From Methylibium rhizosphaerae (GTDB taxonomy: Bacteria; Pseudomonadota; Gammaproteobacteria; Burkholderiales; Burkholderiaceae_C): 64,000 nt of DNA. This document shows, one piece after another, positions 60,749 to 64,000 of this stretch. Every line of letters starts with the position of its first letter. Within the stretch, counting starts at the first letter, position 1. The stretch is taken from positions 1 to 64,000 of the forward strand of contig NZ_SWAR01000025.1 in NCBI RefSeq assembly GCF_006386545.1, in the 5' to 3' direction. The notes under the pieces were generated by a model. The model did no database searches. It saw only the letters and a program-made list of their open reading frames with translations, and was not told where the DNA came from. A program made the position numbers and the translations under genes.

Positions 60749-63327
60749 CCGCGCGCCCCCGCGGCAGCGTCCGCGCCGCAGCGCCGCAGCGCCTGCTGCA
60801 CCGTCTCGGGTGTCACGTCGGTGCGGTTCAGGCCGTTGCGGCTGCTCACCTCTTCGAGGATGGGCAGGCTGCGCCGGTAGCTCGCGCAGGCCGCGGCGCG
60901 GTCGGCCCGGGCTTGTGCTGCCGCGAGGCCCCTCCGGTCGGCCCGGGCCTGCAGGGCCTGCCCGAGCAGGTAGTGGGCCACGCCCTGCTTGTAGCGGGTG
61001 TTCATGAAGCTGCGGGACCCTTCCGGCAGGCTCGCGTAGCGATCGATGGCGGCCTGCGCGCTGTCCACCGCGCCGGCGACGTCTCCATTGGCCAGCAGCG
61101 CGCGGCTCAGCGAGCCGGTGACGATGGCGAGTTCGGCGCGCAGCTGCGCGTTGCCCGGGTCCTGTGCGCTCAGGCCGGCGATGAGGTCCTGGGAGCGGCG
61201 GTAGGCGGCGGCGGCTTCGTGCAGGCGCGGCGTGCGCATCAACGCCGCGGCCAGGTTGGCATGGTGGGCCGCCAGGTTGCGAACCACCCGCGCATCGGTG
61301 GGGTGGCGGGCGGCCAGCGGCTCCTGCAGTTGCAGTGCCTGCTGGAACGACTGCACGGCCATGTCCACCGTCTTCGGCTCGGTGTCCCGGTCGAAGTAGT
61401 AGCTGCCTTGCTCGAGGTAGGTGTTGGCGAGCCCGGAGGTGGCGACCTTGTCCTCCGGTGCCTGCGCCAGCACCGCCCGGTAGATGCGCTGGGCCGTGGC
61501 CGAGGCGCTGAAGAAGGCCTGCGGCTTGTCCAGGAAGCGCACGATCTGGCCGAGCTGCGCGTACATCGTGGCGTGGGTGAGCTGCTGCTCGCGGCTCAAG
61601 GGGTTGCGCGATGCCAGGTCATCCATCAGCGCCACCGCCTGCGAGGCCCACTGTTCAGCCTGGGCGTCCTCGCCCTGGGCGCCCAGCAGGCCGCCCTTGC
61701 GCTGGTAGAGCAGGGCCAGGGTTTCCTGCGCACGCAGGCGCACCTCGGGCGGTGCCTTGCTGCCTTCGAGGGCCTGCTTCGCCAGCGCGATGCCGCGCTC
61801 ATAGCTGTCGCGAGCGCCGTCGGTGTCGCCGATGTTGGGCGCATACGGCCGGCCCTGGATGTCGCCGATGTTGCGCAGCCCTTGCGCGATTTCCACCTGC
61901 AGCGCCGGGTCGTCCCGGTGCTCGGCATCGAGCTGCTGCAGGTAGGTGAGGCCCGTGCGCACCATCAGCTGCAAGGCGGCTGTGGTGCCGGGGAGGTCGC
62001 GCACGCTGTCGTGCACGTCGGCGATGAAGACGTTGGCCAGCTTGCGGACGCTGGCGAAGTGGTGCTCGGCCCGCTCGCGCTGCCGGTTGGCCTCGTAGGC
62101 CTGGTAGGCCGCGAAGCTCACCCCCGCGACGAGCGCCAGGTTGGCCAGCAGTGCCGCCCCCATGGCGGCCCGGTGCCGCAGCACGAAGCGCCCGGCGCGG
62201 TAGCTCCAGGCGCCGCGGCGGGCCTGCACCGGCAGGCCTTCGAGATGCCGGAACACGTCGTCGGCCAGGGCCTCGGCGCTCGGGTAGCGATGCTGGGGTT
62301 CGTTGCGCAAGGCCATCAGCAGCACGGCATCCAGGTCGCCCTTCAGACGCCTGCGCAGGGCCCGTGCGCCGGGCTGCACCGACTTCACCGCCTCGCTCGG
62401 GCGGGTGGGTTCCGTCTCGACGATGGAGCGCGCGAGCGCATAGGCGTCTGCCGCCGTGCCGGCGTGCGGGCTGGCGCCGACCAGCAGGCGATACAGCACC
62501 ACGCCGAGCGAATAGATGTCGGATGCGGGCGTGACCGGTGCGCCGCGCAGCTGTTCGGGGCTTGCATATTCGGGCGTGAGCGCCCGGTAGACGGTGGCGG
62601 TGCGCTCGGCGGCCTGGCCCGACGGCTCGAGCTGCTTGGCGATGCCGAAGTCCACCAGCTTCACGACACCGTCGGCGGTGACCAGGATGTTCGACGGCTT
62701 CAGGTCGCGGTGCACCACCCCCTGGCGGTGGGCATAGTGCACCACCTGGCAGACGGTGCGAAACAGCTGCAGGCGCTCATCGACGGACAGCTGCAGCCGC
62801 TCGCAGTAGGCCACGATGGACTCCCCGTGCACCAGCTCCATCACGAAGTAGGGCAGGCCGGCTTCGGTGACGCCGCCGTCCAGCAGCCTGGCGAGGTTGG
62901 GGTGGTCCAGGCTGGCGAGGATCTGTCGCTCGGCGCGGAACCGCGCCAGCAGCACCTGCGGCGCCATGTCGGGCCGCATCAGCTTGAGCGCAGCCTCCTG
63001 CTCGTACTGGCCGTCGGCTCGCTCGGCTCGGTACACCTCGCCCATGCCACCGGCGGCAATGAGCGACACCACGCGCCACGGCCCGAAGCGCCGTCCCACG
63101 GCGCGGCGGCCGGCCAGTGCATCCAGGGCTTCGAGCGCCCGCGCGGCCGGCATGGCGTCGAGGCTGGCGTCTTCGCAGGCCGAGGCGGCCAGCAGCGACA
63201 GCAGTTCGCGCCCGAGCTCCGCGTCGTCTCCGCACAGGCGCAAGGCCGCAGCATTGCGCTCGTGCGGCGGCAGCTCCAGGCAGTCCGCCAGCAGGCGCTT
63301 CACCTGCTGCCAGCGTTGTGGGTCCAT
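60745..63327 (-). CDS. Receptor-like Ser/Thr protein kinase with C-terminal TPR-like region (first in operon)
   Basis: This 860-residue paralogue of the next gene has a glycine loop AAGGMGEVY (residues 91-99), Lys115 and conserved HRDLKPSN and DFG motifs. A helix near the middle (ANLALVAGVSFAAYQAYEA) and repeated TPR-like helices follow. The start at 63327 (MDPQRW) was chosen over 63378 because the N-terminus aligns with the paralogue. It follows the sigma factor gene by 126 bp. These kinases may signal envelope or stress state to the sigma factor, but no substrate is visible. Confidence 0.9.
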   Translation of the reverse strand: MDPQRWQQVKRLLADCLELPPHERNAAALRLCGDDAELGRELLSLLAASACEDASLDAMPAARALEALDALAGRRAVGRRFGPWRVVSLIAAGGMGEVYRAERADGQYEQEAALKLMRPDMAPQVLLARFRAERQILASLDHPNLARLLDGGVTEAGLPYFVMELVHGESIVAYCERLQLSVDERLQLFRTVCQVVHYAHRQGVVHRDLKPSNILVTADGVVKLVDFGIAKQLEPSGQAAERTATVYRALTPEYASPEQLRGAPVTPASDIYSLGVVLYRLLVGASPHAGTAADAYALARSIVETEPTRPSEAVKSVQPGARALRRRLKGDLDAVLLMALRNEPQHRYPSAEALADDVFRHLEGLPVQARRGAWSYRAGRFVLRHRAAMGAALLANLALVAGVSFAAYQAYEANRQRERAEHHFASVRKLANVFIADVHDSVRDLPGTTAALQLMVRTGLTYLQQLDAEHRDDPALQVEIAQGLRNIGDIQGRPYAPNIGDTDGARDSYERGIALAKQALEGSKAPPEVRLRAQETLALLYQRKGGLLGAQGEDAQAEQWASQAVALMDDLASRNPLSREQQLTHATMYAQLGQIVRFLDKPQAFFSASATAQRIYRAVLAQAPEDKVATSGLANTYLEQGSYYFDRDTEPKTVDMAVQSFQQALQLQEPLAARHPTDARVVRNLAAHHANLAAALMRTPRLHEAAAAYRRSQDLIAGLSAQDPGNAQLRAELAIVTGSLSRALLANGDVAGAVDSAQAAIDRYASLPEGSRSFMNTRYKQGVAHYLLGQALQARADRRGLAAAQARADRAAACASYRRSLPILEEVSSRNGLNRTDVTPETVQQALRRCGADAAAGARG

Positions 63328-63453
63328 GCGTTCGCCTTCCCTGGTTCTTCTGCTGGAAGCGGAAAAGCTCTGATGCATGGCTCAGCTGTTGCAAGCGGAA
63401 ACGTTACGCCCGTGTGTCAGGGCCGTTGCGCCGGCCGTGAGGGCCGGGCCGGG

Positions 63454-64000
63454 TCATTCGCCGGCAGGCGGTACGTGGCCGAGTTCGCGCAACAGCCAGG
63501 CGCGCGCCGTGGCCCACTCGCGCTTCACGGTGGCAGGCGAGATCTGCAGGGTCTCGGCGGTTTCCTCGACGCTCAGGCCGCCGAAGAAGCGAAGCTCCAC
63601 CACCCGGCTCTGCTGGGCATCGAGGGTTTCGAGGCGCTTCAAGGCATGGTCGAGCGCAATGAAGTCGAGCAGCTCGTCGGCGTCGGTCTGCAGCGCGGCA
63701 GGCGGCGTGGCAGGGGCTGCCGTGTCGCTGGCTTCCTGCAGCGCATCGAGGCTTTGCACCGGCGCGCCGCTGCCGCGCTTCTTGGCCAGGCGTGCCCGGG
63801 CATGGTCCACCAGGATGTGGCGCATGAGGGTGGAAGCCCAGCCGAAGAAGTGCGCCCGGGATTCCCAGCGCACCGGCCCCTGCTGGGCCAGGCGGATGAA
63901 GGCCTCGTGCACGAGGCCCGTGCCTTCGAGCGTGTGGCCGGTGCGTTCCTGGCGCAGGTGCCTGTGCGCGAGCCGGCGCAGCTCGTCGTAGACCATCGGC
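63454..64000 (-). CDS. Sigma-70 family factor, ECF-like TIGR02999 type (5' end outside window)
   Basis: The visible 182 codons hold region 2 (YDELRRLAHRHLRQERTGHTL, VHEAFIRL, WASTLMRHILVDHARARLAKKR) and region 4 (VVELRFFGGLSVEETAETLQISPATVKREWATARAWL). The pattern is close to the TIGR02999 (ECF-like) group often found beside Ser/Thr kinases. The ATG at 63996 is likely internal; the true start lies past the window edge. It heads the operon with the two kinases. A 126-bp gap follows; no terminator or small ORF is seen in it. Confidence 0.88.
   Translation of the reverse strand, partial: PMVYDELRRLAHRHLRQERTGHTLEGTGLVHEAFIRLAQQGPVRWESRAHFFGWASTLMRHILVDHARARLAKKRGSGAPVQSLDALQEASDTAAPATPPAALQTDADELLDFIALDHALKRLETLDAQQSRVVELRFFGGLSVEETAETLQISPATVKREWATARAWLLRELGHVPPAGE

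Noticed and set aside
1-64000. CRISPR arrays, tRNA, rRNA, intact insertion sequences or prophage genes
   Set aside because: None were seen on reading; no regularly spaced repeats, rRNA motifs or transposase genes occur in this window.

Overview
The window is a continuous piece of a GC-rich chromosome with tightly packed genes. The organism is probably a betaproteobacterium of the order Burkholderiales, in the Rubrivivax/Roseateles/Rhizobacter/Ideonella part of the group. This rests on gene content and order: gcdH then phaR, ispD-ispF beside mfd, a ygfZ/mltG-tmk-holB-pilZ-tatD run, a DUF4936 gene, and the style of the intergenic hairpin repeats. No 16S rRNA or tRNA gene is visible, so the placement is an inference.

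Positions 1-24,350 are mostly housekeeping and metabolism. In order they hold the end of glutaryl-CoA dehydrogenase, the PHA regulator PhaR, a TesA-type esterase divergent from an ABC ATPase, an EamA exporter divergent from an Lrp-type regulator, RraA, a GGDEF/EAL protein, and serB. Next come ethanolamine uptake and breakdown (eat-eutB-eutC, with no microcompartment genes), a carotenoid-oxygenase-like enzyme, mfd, ispD and ispF, a ygfZ operon, and the mltG-tmk-holB-pilZ-tatD-ankyrin run. A small toxin-antitoxin pair sits between ispD and ispF and is joined to both by ATGA overlaps.

Positions 24,356-48,023 hold a type III secretion (T3SS) island. sctQ and sctR are on the minus strand. On the plus strand is a long collinear run: sctV, sctS, sctC, sctD, a candidate needle gene, sctI, sctJ, sctK, sctL, sctN, sctO, sctT, sctU. 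A 9.3-kb gene for a 3085-residue multidomain protein follows 44 bp after sctU. That protein carries an HEXXH zinc-protease-like centre and a separate papain-fold (Tox-PL-like) Cys-His-Asp centre. This makes it the best candidate for an undescribed secreted effector or toxin. The machinery is unusual: SctU has HSAR where the self-cleavage NPTH motif should be, and no SctP ruler, translocator, chaperone or dedicated regulator is visible.

Positions 48,024-57,004 form a transport and sensing region. It has a porin divergent from an OmpR-type two-component system, which runs into an Fbp/Afu-type ABC importer (binding protein, fused permease, ATPase). Then come two convergent LuxR-type regulators without a luxI gene, with a nested 174-bp inverted repeat between them. 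Positions 58,232-64,000 hold a minus-strand operon of a sigma-70-like factor (cut by the window end) and two tandem receptor-like Ser/Thr kinases, probably a stress or surface signalling module.
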